DNA of 64,000 nt from Pseudisothecium myosuroides (taxonomy: Eukaryota > Streptophyta > Bryopsida > Hypnales > Lembophyllaceae): positions 7,998,001 to 8,062,000 of the forward strand of contig OX637296.1 of NCBI GenBank assembly GCA_951799445.1, written 5' to 3'. The stretch's first letter is position 1. Each line of letters begins with the position of its first letter. The notes under the pieces were generated by a model, which did no database searches, was not told the DNA's origin, and saw only the letters and a list, made by a program, of their open reading frames with translations. Positions 13,137-27,000 of this stretch are shown piece by piece. Position numbers and translations under genes: made by a program.

Positions 13137-15900
13137 GTGACAAAACACTTTCGTAATAACTATGAACCAATTTCAATTCGGAGGTACCAAATTAAACTAA
13201 CTACGGAGTTTTTAATTGATGGCTACTGCAGGATCGGCGTACATACTGTCGATCCAGTAATGAACTCTACAACAAAGATGCTGTTCTGCAGAATTCAAAG
13301 ATATTTGATACCAGATCATAACGCCGTCTACCAGATTTGTGCAGGAACAGGGTTGGACGGAGTTGTGTAATTGTGTTCTGTCAGTGATTGCATATATAAA
13401 TCAAAGATTTAAATAATAATATTCGCTCTGGTTTGTAAATCCTGTCAAAATTCTTACAGACTCCGGAAGTAAGTTCGTACATCTGTGGCAGTCTCGACGC
13501 TGAGGTTGTCACACGTTTTCACTGGTACACTTGTCAGGCATCTGGAGTGCTAGACTCACGTGAGACAGCCCTTGTAATCACGGGTGGGTAAGTAATTTTA
13601 TAATGCTCAATATTCAGTGAGGCAGATTGACACTCTGGTTTACTACTTTTGTACGTGACTTTCGTGAGTTTTTGTCAGGTCCGGCATTGTGAGTGGAGTC
13701 AGCCAGTCAGGAAGAGCTTCAATCGATCTGGTAGTCTGGTAAGTTAGGCTGATTTGACTCCAGTGTCATGAGTTCGATCGGACAACTACAGTTGTGAGAG
13801 TTGATTTGATATTGGTTATTTGATTATTCGGTTCCTTGCATTTGTGGTAACACATACACTGTATGTGTAGTTGCCACACGTACTGTGATTCTAGCCAGGT
13901 TACGGCCGGTGTGTTCTAAAGTTGTCTTACCAAATGCCGATTAGGCCAACTGAATTCCAGTGGTGCTCACAGCCTCGATCTCACTTCTTGTCGTCTAATC
14001 TAGCACTCGATCAAGTGGGACCTCGTTGCTGTTTGCAGTTGCTTTTTTTATTGGGTACCGTTTGTAAGCTGCCTTGGAAGTTGGTAGTATCTAATGATGC
14101 TAGTGGGGGACATTGAGTGTGTTTGGCCAGGTGTAATGGTATATAAGTCCTTTCCATTACCTGAAGGGACATTGCCCCCGCGACATGCGTGTCAGAGTGT
14201 GCACGCTGCATTGGTTTCAGGGGGTCTGTTGCTTTATCAAAAGCCAAAGATAAGTTAAACCCTAAGTCCAGTCCATCACAGTTCTTTTGTCATTTTTGGT
14301 TTTGAGCTCGAGTGAGTGGCTCCAAGAACATGGTTGAGGTTACCAATTCTGACAAGTTTTTAATACTGTTTTTGTTGCGGAGTATTTCGGTAGCCACAAG
14401 TACGTACAATGCTTAGCAATTCATCAAAGAAATCATATAATTATATGCTGAAATATACGGAGTAACTACAGTAATATAATCACATTTTCCTTCGTAGCGT
14501 TTGCACAGTAAATGATTGGAACAAGACAACACAATTTGTCAAAAATCAACTGATAATTTAGCCCCCAAAGAATGGCTGCCCCTGTCTATGGCAGAAGTTA
14601 ATAAGTTATCCACCAAAATTGGTGATGATCCCCATCCATATGGAGACACTAATTGTGGCACGTTCAGGCCCCACAGGCATCAGCTCTTTTGGGCTTTTTC
14701 AGGGAATGTTGAGCAGTGGCATGGCAAGACTCCAAAAAATGGGAAAGAAAGGATGATCCCTCCTCAGCCAAGCTCCTCCTGTCCTTCATTGGTAGGAGGG
14801 CTGTCAGGTTGTCCGGATCTTCAGTTCTTCACCCTTGCATCAACAGTTTTCTCTCTACTTTAGGGCTGAAGGAATCCAAAGCCCCAATTCAGGCAAGTCT
14901 CATAACACAGAAACGTAACCGTGGTAAGTGCACCCATAATAGACATGGATAGTATGCTAACAGTGCTGGAAATATTTTTTGAGTTTCACCACCTACCCTA
15001 ATAAGTGAAGGTCAAATTCAGACATAAATTAAGTATTTTTTGGACTGTCCAAATGTTTAAAATATTACAAGTGAAATGTCCGAAATGTTGCAGAAATTTT
15101 TCATCCATGTTGCCTGAATTTTTGAATATTTTTGAAAACCTACATCACACCTTAAGCCCCACATGACACCTTTCCCAAAACAACAAAACCTAAAAATTCC
15201 CGAATACAAAAAAATTTGGATGCTGGATTGCCAAAACCGTAATACCAATAATTCTAGCTATCGAAAACCTTTTCGCGCCAAAAAGAAAGTATTTCGGTAC
15301 TCGTTTGCCGAATCAGACCTTCACGTACAGTATTTTTCTTCAATTCTCAAATTGAACTGAGTTTTCAAGTACCGGGTCTAGTTATTTTCTCTATTATTTA
15401 CTCCAAATATTAATTTTATAAAAAATTCAATGATTTTTTTGCAGATGTTTTCAAATTGCAACCAGGATTTTGCACAATTCCACTATTGTAGCTAACTTTG
15501 AACTAGCTATCATTTTTTCTTGAACATCAGATAGAAACTGAGCATACTTACTATTGTGAGTATACTCTATTGGTCAACAAAAAATAATATGGAATGTTAG
15601 GGATAATTTTAGTTCAAAAGAAAAAAAAATGTATGAAGAAAACATGAAAATTGAAGGAATGTTCCTATTTGTAGCATCAACCAAACTTGTTTTGCTAAAT
15701 TTAATTAAATATTTGGCATGAAGTACCAATCTTGATAGTTGGGATATCTTATTTTTATTTGATCTTATTGGCAACTCAAAGAGTATTTTAATCCACTTTA
15801 GCATACATCATATGGACATTGGATGAATAGGTAATGAAATTTCAAGGTATTGTCTAGTAGTGTACAAAAGTTGAGACTAGATGCTCCTAGGATTTTATAT
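13137..15900. other. Intergenic, no defensible gene
   Basis: The stretch contains two ORFs of about 80-115 codons around 14,516-14,952. They are offset in overlapping frames, and I do not recognise any domain. Splice-like motifs occur but do not join into a model. It could be a decayed gene fragment or plain intergenic DNA. Confidence 0.45.
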
Positions 15901-15912
15901 TTTGACGAGCGG

Positions 15913-16800
15913 TTGGCGCTTGCTATGCTACGCATTCATCATTAGAATTTTATTAGAATTTTTATATATTAGATAAAATGCAAAACAAAAAACCAAAATC
16001 GCTTCAATTGAATAAATATCTCAAATCATTTGGTAGTAGCAATAGAATTTTGAAATCATAAAAGCTATAAAAGTGATATTACAGAGGTGATTGCAAACTA
16101 CTACTCTATTTCTGTAATATAACATTGTGTGAAAATATTATTTTTATGTATGCACGATTGAAAATATTTTTACAAAATATTAAAATTAATTATTTCAAAG
16201 ACTTATTGAAATCATTATCATGCATTCTATTCAAATATATCAAAATTTTACTAATATGTGATACAATGAATGCATAGCATAGCAAGCATGAGCCCCTATT
16301 ATTAATGGTAGCATTTGTGATATTACAGAGGGAGTTATGATTTTAGTAGTATAATAGCGATTGGCGCTTGCTATGCTACGCATTCTTCATTAAAATTTTA
16401 TTAGAATTTTTATATATTAGATAAAATGCAAAACAAAAAACCAAAATCGCTTCAATTGAATAAATATCTCAAATCATTTGGTAGTAGCAGTAGAAATTTT
16501 GAAATCATTAAAGCTGTAAAAGTGATATTACAGAGGTGATTGCAAACTACTACTCTATTTCTGTAATATAACATTGTGTGAAAATATTATTTTTATCTAT
16601 GCATGATTAAAAATATTAAAATTAATTATTTCAAAGACTTATTGAAATCATTATCATGCATTCTATTCAAATATATCAAAATTTTACTAATATGTGATAC
16701 AATGAATGCGTAGCATAGCAAGCATGAGCCCCTATTATTAATGGTAGCATTTGTGATATTACAGAGGGAGTTATGATTTTAGTAGTATAATAGTGTACAT
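15913..16800. mobile_element. Tandemly duplicated inverted-repeat element (two units, 448-bp period)
   Basis: Each unit starts with TTGGCGCTTGCTATGCTACG and ends with the near-complement GAATGC(A/G)TAGCATAGCAAGC, giving 20-bp terminal inverted repeats. The elements span 15,918-16,287 and 16,366-16,723. The units are almost identical, including the segment after the right inverted repeat (TTATTAATGGTAGCATTTGT...), so element plus flank were duplicated together and recently. The second unit lacks about 12 internal bases. Confidence 0.8.
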
Positions 16801-16988
16801 CTTGTGTCATCAATATTTAGGTTTTCTTGTCATTTGGGAATTCAAATGTTGGTATAGTTTTTCAAATAGTGACGATTATGGATGAATAGACCTTATATCT
16901 AAGTAAACATTTGGGCAATTGCACTCCCTTGATGCAATTCACAAAGTCCCATCATGTACTCTCAAGGTGCATTGAAATGCTCAATTTA

Positions 16989-17140
16989 TGGGCAATTTTG
17001 TTAAAATGGCGATATTTTTTTTAAATGGCATGAAAATAGTTCAGAACAGCCGTTCTGAAATCTATATCTGCCCTAGATGGTGAAAATGGCTCACTGTCAA
17101 AGTGGCACTTGGAATACCGCCATTTTAACGAAATTGCCCA
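16989..17140. mobile_element. TA-flanked MITE (TGGGCAATTT family)
   Basis: The left end TGGGCAATTTTGTTAAAATG and right end CATTTTAACGAAATTGCCCA are inverted repeats of about 28 bp with few mismatches, flanked by TA on both sides. It is 152 bp and non-coding. Relatives lie at 50,326-50,635 and about 51,250-51,470. TA target use and small size suggest a Tc1/mariner (Stowaway-type) MITE. Confidence 0.7.
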
Positions 17141-17699
17141 TATTTGCACTAATTTTTCATTTAAAAAATAATATTTGCACTTAAACCTACACTAGTGTAT
17201 CCTCCTTTTTCCACAAATTAAATCAATGACCTTCATACAAAAATTTAGGACAAAATCATCTTTATAATTTGTATAAAATACACATTTTTAATTATTAATT
17301 TTTTCTAGAATTATTTCAAGGAGGTGCCTCATTTTTTGAGGGCAAAAAGGTTTGTTCTTTTTTAGTAGATCACAAGTGTCCAAAGAATTTCTTATCATTT
17401 TTTTAAACATTATATGAATAAACTGTGAAAATTTTAAAGTACTAAAAATGGATACACAAAAAATTGATCCTTGACTTTTGTAAATGTAGTCTATTCATTA
17501 GAGACAAAAAAATTAGGTCAATTTAGATAGACTAAGAAACAATTGCAAGTAGGTGTATTTTTGTTATTCTTGGATACAATAACCAAACTTGAATTGGATA
17601 ATTTAGAGTTTGTTTGTTGAGGTCATTTTCTATTATAATAATGAATCAATTTTTTTTAATTGATAGAAGATCAGTGAGGATTTTAATGCACCAAATTTT

Positions 17700-18230
17700 G
17701 TATTACTTTGATGCCATATGCAAAAGTTATAAGGGTTCTAAGTTGATTCTTCTAGATTCTTCTCCTAAGAAACAAAGGTAGTTTAGATTTCCAAAACTGT
17801 AAAGATGTATCATTAAATATAACTTAAAAGAAAATATTGATGTTGATTTCAAAACAAAATTTATAAAATGTGATATATAGATCATCTCCACACTAGTTGA
17901 ATCTATTACTACACTAAAGCAATATTTATCAAATAAATACATAAATTTAAAAAAAGCACATGACTCTTTATGTACTTGGAATGATAAATCGAAAAATCAT
18001 TTCATTTTTGTCTAAAAAAAGGAAAACAAATCATAGAACTATAATTTACTTTTGATTGCATCTAAGGTAGGTACACTCCAAATCGCACCTTGCTTAAAAC
18101 CACCATCATCACTCTATGTACATCTCCCAAATTCAATATATATGTACATATGCTGAAAAAACAATTTCAAAACATCTACCCAAACAAACTTTGACCCTTC
18201 ATAACTTTTGCATACGGTATCCAAATATTA
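17700..18230. repeat. Foldback segment
   Basis: GCCATATGCAAAAGTTATAAGGG near 17,711 recurs as its diverged complement near 18,195-18,220. The interior at 17,780-17,950 is related to the repeat at 1140-1330, including the ATAGATCAT...CTAGTTGAATC block. It is probably an old inverted-repeat element. Confidence 0.4.
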
Positions 18231-19955
18231 TGTTCTTTGGTGCATTGGAACCTGTTTTCAATTGCCAACAAGAAAATATGAAAATTTGACCAATTTGATA
18301 ATAGTAACTAGCAAGAATAGCAAAAGTGACAGTTTTCATGATACTTGGTTCAAAAACGAGTTTTTTTTGCTGTCGTAGCTTTCACCGGTCTAGGTGGCAC
18401 TTTTGTCAATCTTCCGCCCAAGCTAATCCAATCCGGGTTTTTTTCATTTAATTTAGGCAGTACAAAAAGCGATATTCTCAAGAAGGATGAAGCTACTTAC
18501 ATCCTTTGGAATGGATGAAACTTGCAATTTGTGGATGAAATTTCATTTATTCATCCAAAATGATGTACATCCAAATTTGAGCAATCCCGTCCCAAAATGT
18601 GGTAGCAAACACGCGATTTCTAGATTCTCAAACTGTGCCATTTCTTTATACAAGAATTGAGCAGATTATTTTTCATCACTTTTGAGCGATTTTTTGCTCA
18701 AAAAAAACCCGTCGGGCTAACCCATCCGCACGAACCAGATTAGCTGTACTTCTCTCTTGTCAATTTTCACCGTCATTTTTGAAAAAAGTAAGAAAAAAGT
18801 GACAGGTTTACATCTAAAACGCCTGTTTAGACCATGACTCCTCCTGCGTCCTGACCTCTGCTCTGCTCAAACCGGCCTTGCAGAGGACATCATTCCTGCC
18901 TGCCTGATTGCCTGATTGCCTGATTGATGGACGTGATTGGCATGACTAATGCTTATTGGGGAACATGTTGCCATTCTGAAGCTCTGACCCACCAGGAAGT
19001 GTTGTTTTTCAGTTCAAACCATGTTACGGCCTCGCCACATGGGAGCCCGTCTTGTCCGTGAAAAGCGGAGGGAGCGACAAAAATCAATATTTACCTCTTA
19101 TCTTGGTCTTAAAAAACACAAGAACGGTGACACCATGAGGTTTTGTCCACTCCATCCAAATTTTAAACTGCATTGTGAAGTGTGAATGCGGTTGTAGATA
19201 GGATTTGGAAACTCGGATTCAAAAAACCAAAGAGTTGATGCCATAGTGTTTGTCCAAAGGACAAAGCCAATAAAGAAGACTCCACCCCTAAAAGTGGTTT
19301 CATACCTTGCGTATGTACTCACTCTTGAAGGTCCCACATTTTCTTGGAAGTCTCATAAGAGAGATGATGGGTTGAAAATATAAAGGTGCACATGTGAGTT
19401 ACTTTGTCCGTGCAAAAATGGAGAGACACATTAGAGTTAATTGTAAAGTTGTCCTATGTTTGAGAACTTGTGTCAGAGGAAGGTTAAATTAAGAATAGAA
19501 CAAAACAAACATGGCACCAAACTCAATGAGACCTGAGTTTGAGTGCTCTAGGGAATTTGGTCTTGTGTTTTTCCCAAACTCCGGCTCCTGGTCCCGCCTT
19601 GCAACACTTTACGATTAACTCTAATGGATACATGGAAAAATCTACTTATCTAAGAAGTTCAAAATCAACCGCAAAGGCTAGACTCTAAGGATACTACTCT
19701 AGAAATTGTTCCAAGCTTTTTAAATGGACATATTTAGGACTTAACATGAATAAATGATGTATTTTTTAAGTATTGAATAGAACTGTGCCCAAAATAGATC
19801 CTAGACTCTTATAAATAGAAGCTTTACAATTCATACCAAATTTTGTAAGTCATTGATTTTGCAAACAAGTGTGACTCTGCTTAATTACCCCAAGTATTAT
19901 TTTGGAGTAGTGAGTAGTAAATGTCTAACTCTAGCCACGGTTGAAATACCTACGT

Positions 19956-20279
19956 ATCCAAAATGCCTTATGGAATGCTCTACTAGACTTTGGGCGGGCA
20001 GCTCAACTTGGGGCTCGCCAACATCCTAATCATGCTACTAGAATTTGGGCTAAGTTTGACCTTAGTTGAATATACTCTCCTTCCTTAGCTCATAGGTCTG
20101 GCTCCAACATTGTTTGAAGCAAGACAGGTCCTCCTCTTTGCTTGTTTCAATAGCTTCTTGTCTCTTTGGTTTCTACTGGGTTCTCTTCATTGTCCAGCCT
20201 CGCGGCTTGGTTGTCTTTGGTTCCAGGGTTTTAATGCAATGGTTCTGCCATTTGTTTAAAAATAAATAAAAAATAAAAA
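19956..20279 (+). mobile_element. 5'-truncated LINE with poly-A-type tail and target duplication
   Basis: The insertion is flanked by ATACCTACGT at 19,946-19,955 and again at 20,280-20,289. It ends in an A-rich tail (AAAAATAAATAAAAAATAAAAA). Its first 110 bases translate as RIQNALWNALLDFGRAAQ..., ending WAKFDLS and a stop at about 20,069. This resembles the extreme C-terminus of a plant LINE ORF2. A 3' UTR of about 210 bases follows. Severe 5' truncation, the A-tail and the 10-bp duplication fit target-primed reverse transcription. The family assignment rests on this short peptide and on structure. Confidence 0.72.
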
Positions 20280-20869
20280 ATACCTACGTCAAAGTAAATA
20301 TCTTTTCACATTATGAAGATTTTGAGCTCGTAAAGTAATCATTTTAGAAGTTAACTTGGACCACAGTAATTGCACAGAAAAAGTCTAAAGCTACTAGTAA
20401 GCAACCAACTAAAGTTGATTAGTTTAATTTTAAATGATTTTTAGCGTACATGAAGGATTTTTTTTCTTCTAAATTGGAACCTCTATGGAGTGCTACCTTA
20501 GCTGGAGTTGATTTCCCTGACCATGTGGGCGGTGCGGATCTGCCATCAGTGTGTAAGTCAATGAGTCCTCTCATCTGGACCTGCAAGTCTGTGCATTTAC
20601 AGAGGGCAGAATTAGAGCACAAATTAAGCAATGTATGACTAATGTATGGGTAAGATTATGAAGAATGTGCACTTGTATGAACAAGTGATTTGGTGATTAT
20701 ACGGTATGATCATGTGCGGGTGCAAACTGCACTCGCACGCAGTGCAAAAGGTGCCCTACTTGGGGCATTGAGTAGGCCTTGGAATTAAAAGCCAATCACA
20801 ACCCCCGCAAACCTACACGCACCTCCTGAATATGTACCCACAGAAGAGGTAGGAGGTCCATAAAGCAAT

Positions 20870-21125
20870 CACCTAAGCATTGAAACTGAATTTTAGGGAG
20901 GTAAAACATCTTGAAATATTTTTTAGTAAATTTTCCTTGAAAGACAAGAGGAAATGGCATCTAGCCCAAGTTGTTTCATATTTTTTGGAGCTTTGTGGAA
21001 TTAGTTATGAAATTTTGAAGTTGAATTGCCATAGGGCTCTAAAAGCGACCACCTCCTAGAATGTACTCCTTTGATACATTTTGGTAAATTGAAGAAAGCA
21101 AAATGTACCTCTATGTCATGTTCGG
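20870..21125. mobile_element. Decayed copy of the AGGTAGGGGGCTGT element
   Basis: The internal sequence (AGTAAATTTTCCTTGAAAGA, CCCAAGTTGTTTCATATTTT, CTCTAAAAGCGACCACCTCC) aligns by eye with 58,390-58,580. The termini have largely lost their inverted repeats. Confidence 0.5.
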
Positions 21126-22392
21126 TTCAAAAATGCCCGGTCGGAGTTCGAGCCTCCTACCTTAAGTCCCATCAAATACAGTAATCAACAATTTTATCCA
21201 TTGTAAATTGTTTTTCTATGAATTTTTAAAGCTTGCTACTGCCAAGAAAATGAGTTTAAAATTAATATCCTAAATTTCTGGCACCTTAAATTGTGAATAT
21301 GAGTATTTCAATGTCTTCCATGGGGCCATGTTGTGATATTTTGTTCCATTAGATTAGCAAATTGTAGTTGCAAGTAGAATTTGAATTTTTTGTTGCATGG
21401 AGATTATGTTATAAACTTCAAAAGTAGTAATTATGTTGGAGACTCCTACAATTGGTCATAGACTCGTAGGAAACAACACACTTAGAACCTTGAAGGAAAA
21501 AAAAGGGATCCTTCAATAGCAACACCCTTGAATAAACACTTTAATTACCTACTTAAATTCTAAATTAGACACTAGCAGTTTCACTTGTAGATTTGGGCTA
21601 CCATTAGGCAAAAATAAAAGCTTATTTAGGTACTTGGTTCTACTACACAAATGATGAAATTTAGTATTCGCAGTATTAATTGCAAACTCTAATTCTAAAT
21701 GACAACAACATTGGTAATATTACCAATACTAAATGGTAACTAAACTTTCACTACAAAAAATAAATTAGAACCCAGATGGTTGACCTTTAATTAAATTACA
21801 CTAGATTAAAATGAATTTTTGTTTAATTACATTTAGAACTGCTTTTTGAGTCGTAGGAAACATGTACAACTAGTGCTAATCTGGGGAATTACATGTGTAG
21901 TCATTATAGACAAGTCCTTGAAAATGGAGTTGTAAAGTACAAAAGGATTATTTCTCATTCGTTAAGCAATGTATGACTAATGTATGGGTAAGATTATGAA
22001 GAATGTGCACTTGTGTGAACAAGTGATTTGGAGATTATACGGTATGATCATGTGAAGGTACAAATTGCACTTGCACGCAATGCAAAAGGTGCCCCTATTT
22101 GGAGCATTGAGTAGGCCTTGAGAATTAAAAGCCAATCCAAAACCCCCGTAAAACCTACATGTTCAGCGTTCCTTTTTTGAGCGAAATTTTGCACTTGTAA
22201 GAGGGTTTGAACCCATCAGACTCCCTCCCTCCAAATTTGTTCCAGTGCTTTAAAGGCTTTTGGCATACACTTGTCCAGAAAAACCCATTGTATACACTCT
22301 TCCTGAGTACACACCTTCAAGAGATTAAGTCCCATCGAACACAATAATCAACAATTTTATCCATTGTAAATTGTTTTTCCATGACTTCTTAA

Positions 22393-23315
22393 CCCCTAAA
22401 GGACCGGACTGCGTTTTTTGGGTGTATAGAAATTTGGGTAGATACGTGTGACTAGCGCTTTGCATATTTTAGGCTGAAATTTTAATAGAAGGTGGGAAAG
22501 AGGAATATCTTTCATATGCACTAAAGTTCATGACATTTGGAAATATGAGTCAAAAATTATGGCCTAATAAGTTACTTTTTTTCATAACTGGGCAGTCCGG
22601 GCAAAGCAGAAAAAATCACTTTTTTTCAAAAATAAAAAATTTGAAATTGATTTTCTAGAGTTATATATACGTGGAAAGCTTTGAATCGTTCCATTTTGAC
22701 CAATGAGTCAAAAGCTGTGAGGACTTTTAGTTTGCGGGCAATTATAGATTCCCTACTTTGAAATAAACTTTGAACTCATTTATTTAACTCAATTTTTTAC
22801 TATTTTTTGAAAAAAATAAAATCGTAGAATGTAGATTGTTTATTACAACATTACAACCGTTGAGATTGGCATTTTTTTGTTCTATAATTAAATTCTTAAC
22901 AATTTAGTATTTTGAACATTCTCTACGTCTTTCTAATTACTATTTTTTTCCTATATGTTGTACAATTCCAAATGATGTGAAATTTTTCAAGCATATAGCC
23001 AACTTGTTTAGAAAACTGAATTCAAAGAAGCACCACCATTTTCAACATTTTTTCATTGAAAAGTAAGCTTGTGAAGTGCAGCTGCCCGATTTTTTCTCAG
23101 GGTTGAAAAAATGGTTTTGGTGAATTTGAATGCTTAGATCTTATGATCCACAAGGTGGAATTTTCTAAAAATTTTACCACATGTTGTTAAGGCATCATAA
23201 TACAAGATCCTATGGTTACATGTGTCAAAAAAAAAATTCCAAAACTTTGGTAGTTGTCCTAGAAATGGCAGTTTTGGAGTGTTTTTGGTGAACACATAGT
23301 CATGGAACTTTAGGG
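22393..23315 (-). mobile_element. TTAA-type element, family A (piggyBac-like MITE)
   Basis: It is 923 bp, flanked by TTAA at 22,389-22,392 and 23,316-23,319. The ends are CCCCTAAAGGACC and (complemented) CCCTAAAGTTCC. The paralogous unit A has the same flanks with a single TTAA at 21,226-21,229, so the insertion and its 4-bp duplication are seen directly. Read on the minus strand the interior matches the family A copies at 32.4 and 54.4 kb (AAAAACACTC near the start, CATAGGATCTT further in). No transposase ORF. Confidence 0.85.
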
Positions 23316-24060
23316 TTAAAGCTTGCTATTGCCAAGAAAATATTTAAAGTTAATAACCTAACTTTGTGGCTCCTTAAATTGTGAATATAAATGTTTCAAA
23401 GTCTTCCATGGGTTCATGTTGTGAGATTTTGTTCCATCAGATTAGCAAATTATAGTGAAAGATGTTGCAAGTAGAATCTAAATTTTTTGTTGCATGGAGA
23501 TATGTTATAAACTTCAAAAGCAATAATTATATTAGAGGCTCCTACAATTGGTCACAGACTCGTAGGAAACAACACACTTAGAACCTCGAAGTAAAAAAAG
23601 TGATCCTTCAATAGCAACACCCTTGAATAAACACTTTGATTACCTACTCAAGTTCTAAATTAGAGACTAGCAGTTTCACATGTAGATTTGGACTACCATT
23701 AGACAAAAAAATAAGAGTTTGTTTAGATACGTGGTGCTACTACACAAATAATGAAATTTAGTGTTTGCAATATTAATTACAAACTCTAACTCTGAATGGC
23801 AACAACATTGGTAATATTACCAATACTAAATGGCAACTAAACTTCTACTACAAAAACTAAACTAGAACCCAGATGGTCCACCCTAAATTAAATTATACTT
23901 TTAAAAAATCAATTTTTTTTAATTACATTTACAACTGCTTTTTGAGTTGTAGGAGACATATACAACTCGTGCTAATTTGGAGAATTACATGTGTAGTCAT
24001 TATAAACAAGTCCTTCTTGAAAATGTAGTTTTAAAGGACAAAAGGATTATTTCTCATCCG

Positions 24061-27000
24061 TCAGCTTAGTTAGAAGTTCATCGACGAGTTCTACGAGCGT
24101 GTCTAGTGAATGCCATCCTACGTATATAAGTGGCAAGTGCATGGATCATTGTAACTATTTATCAAATGCTCACTCATGTGGATCACGTTTCCAACAATGT
24201 TGCAGCTACAATGTCATTCATGCTTTTGAGTTGTTTCAATTGTTTTCCATTTATAGTTGAAGGTGTACATAATTGTTACTTAATTGTTGTTGTTGTTGCA
24301 AAGAAGTTGTATTTCAAGTGTTCAATGTATAAAAAATGACCTTAAAATGAGGTCATCCTACTTTCATGGCTAGAAAAACAATTGTTGCAGTTCAAAGTCA
24401 AAGCGTTGCATACACTACAATTCAATTGTTACTAAGGATCAACTAAAAAACCAACGTAAACATCCTATACGGTACACAAAAACAACTAAAAAACGACCAC
24501 TGGAATGTTTTCTCATAATTTACCATAGAAATCATTGGATGTAAAATAAAAATAAAATAAAAACTTAAATTATTGAAAAAAAACCTCTTTACAGGAATCC
24601 AATACAACTTTGCCACATCACCTTGCCCTTAGAAAATTTGATGTACATTGTAATTGTTTTTTGTTGCAACCACTTTTCTATGGCCACAATTGAATATGCT
24701 TTATATAATGGCATGTAGTGACAGGAATGTTGAGTAGACGTACTGATGTAGAAGTGAATGCCATCCTATATTGGTAGAACCTGGAAGTAAATACCATTTT
24801 AGAACTTCACATGTATACCTTTGGGCTACAACTTGACTAAAGGAACCTTGGCACTACAATCCACTTTTGGATATGGCACCTTCTATTACTTCAATTGTCT
24901 ATTGAGGGGCTTGAATTTGTTCAAAAACCCACTTAGAGCATTACATTATCATTGATATTTTGTTGGTGATTTTTATTTCAATTCAAATCTATCCCTTAAG
25001 AGGTACTTCTCTATTGAATGCATAATTCATGCAAAGTTCAATCTAATCGTTGATAAGGTGTCATAATTCATTATTATTTTGAAAAAAAATTGGTTTTAAG
25101 AACAATTAGAGACTGAGCACAAGAGTGCTCCATTAAACAAGTTTATTATCATTGTCTCAAGGTCCCATAATCTTTCCCACTTTTAAGTAGTCAATGTTTC
25201 ATACAATTTATCATTTCCAACCTTTACTTCAATCCATAAATCCTTAGAATTTTGACTATTTTAAAGATTTGGCATTACAATATACATATTACAAATTTAT
25301 AAATTTATAGTTCAATAATTCAATCTTTAGTATTGTTAAAACATTCCTTGTTGATTTTTTATTCATTTTAGTTTTTGAACTTTAAGATGACAATGTGAGT
25401 TTTAAATTCAATCATTTTTATTTGAATAAATACAAATGTGAATTTGATGTGTCTTCTAAATAAATTATAACAAGGTATTTGTTAAAATTGAAAAAAATAA
25501 CAAATTTTGAGACCAAACATTTAGATGGGGCACCATTCTACTTAAAATAGTTGTGAGGTATATGTAGATGAAAGATAATTAGTAAATAAATTATATGCTT
25601 CCTAAATGTCACCTTGATCAATGATATTTATATGATACATGAGCCAATTCATCTAATTTCAGGGAGCTGTTGCACGACCTGCAAAGAATGCATTGATTAT
25701 CTATTCATTGAGAATGAATATGGGAATGTTATTGGAATTCTTTTGAGGATATTTCATAAAAAAAAAATTCAAAAAAATCCCATTTGCAGTAAAAACATCA
25801 GTATACTATATCCATCAAATCAAATCAATAAAATGACTAAATCTACCAACATGATGATAGAAACTACCATCACATCCTAAAAAGTACAAACAAAAATAAG
25901 AAATTAGAGTCAAACTATCTCCATCACAATATACATTATGAATTCAAATCTTTAGCTATTGACATCTATATCCATTGATAGAGACTGTTTGGAGGAAAAA
26001 AGCCTCTCAAAGTTTCCAGGTATCACCATACAAATTCCTCCTAAATACCTTAACCGAAACTTTTGCTTAGATATCCACAAATTCTAGGCCAATTATAGTC
26101 ATGACCACAACACCTTGATAAAAGGGACCACCTCAAACTTATTTTGCCTACATAGATCTACATTTGACACTTCATATTATGATTTGCTTATTCTAAAAAA
26201 AATTGGTTGACCAGCATTTTAACTGGCCACTGCCATTGAGACCATAAATAGGGATGAAAAAAAGCCATCACCAAACCCTAAATCCCATATCAACAAAGGC
26301 ACATGGAGATAACATGAAGATTTTAGTAATTGCCTAAAATATGAAAGAAAAGATTGATTCAATTATGAGTTCACTTGTCCTTCTTTTAGAATTAGAGGTA
26401 GTTGGATTTGAAATTTCACGCTCTCATACTTCAAATAGATTTAAAGCATCTTACAACCAAAAAAAATTATCCAACCTCTAAAGGAACGTCTCCTCTGTGG
26501 ACAAACAAAAGTCTTTTGCAGATTCTTATGATCTCAAATTGTGGCATGATTTTTGAAAAAATTTCAATAAGATTGAAGAAGAACATATTAGCATTTAGAA
26601 AACATAATCTATAAATGTTAAATTTGTTTTCCTGTACGGTAGAAATGTTAGTTTTAATATCATTATTTTATATCTAATTTGTAAGTTAAATTATTAATAA
26701 ATTGGAGTTAATATCTTACATTCATTATTACTTATAATAGGTTGAAAAAGTTTATAGCTGATTTGATTGTACATTATGAAATTTCCACATAAAATCAATT
26801 TGGTACCTATTTTGATTGAATTTACTATAATCCTTTGAGATAATTAAGGATTTAAAAAATCTAAATTTAGTGTATTTATCATTGACACTTTTAACATGAT
26901 AAAATCAATTACGTCACTAGGGGAAGGCACAATGCAAAAGTCTTAATTATGAACATTGTGCGAGCAATAATAGGTCGATTTTATTCAAAAAAATGTATAA

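Larger units (their letters stand above)
20622..24060. repeat. Direct tandem duplication, units A and B
   Basis: Unit A runs from about 20,622 to 21,963 and unit B from 21,964 to about 24,060. Both start TTAAGCAATGTATGACTAAT and end in AAAAGGATTATTTCTCAT(T/C)CG. B is longer because it carries a 923-bp TTAA element. The units also differ at 20,835-21,158 versus 22,155-22,325, where A holds sequence related to the TA element at 58,338-58,632. There are no coding regions. Confidence 0.85.

Noticed and set aside
14516..14952. ORFs of 115 and 78 codons as a gene
   Set aside because: Overlapping frames, no domain, no convincing splice model.
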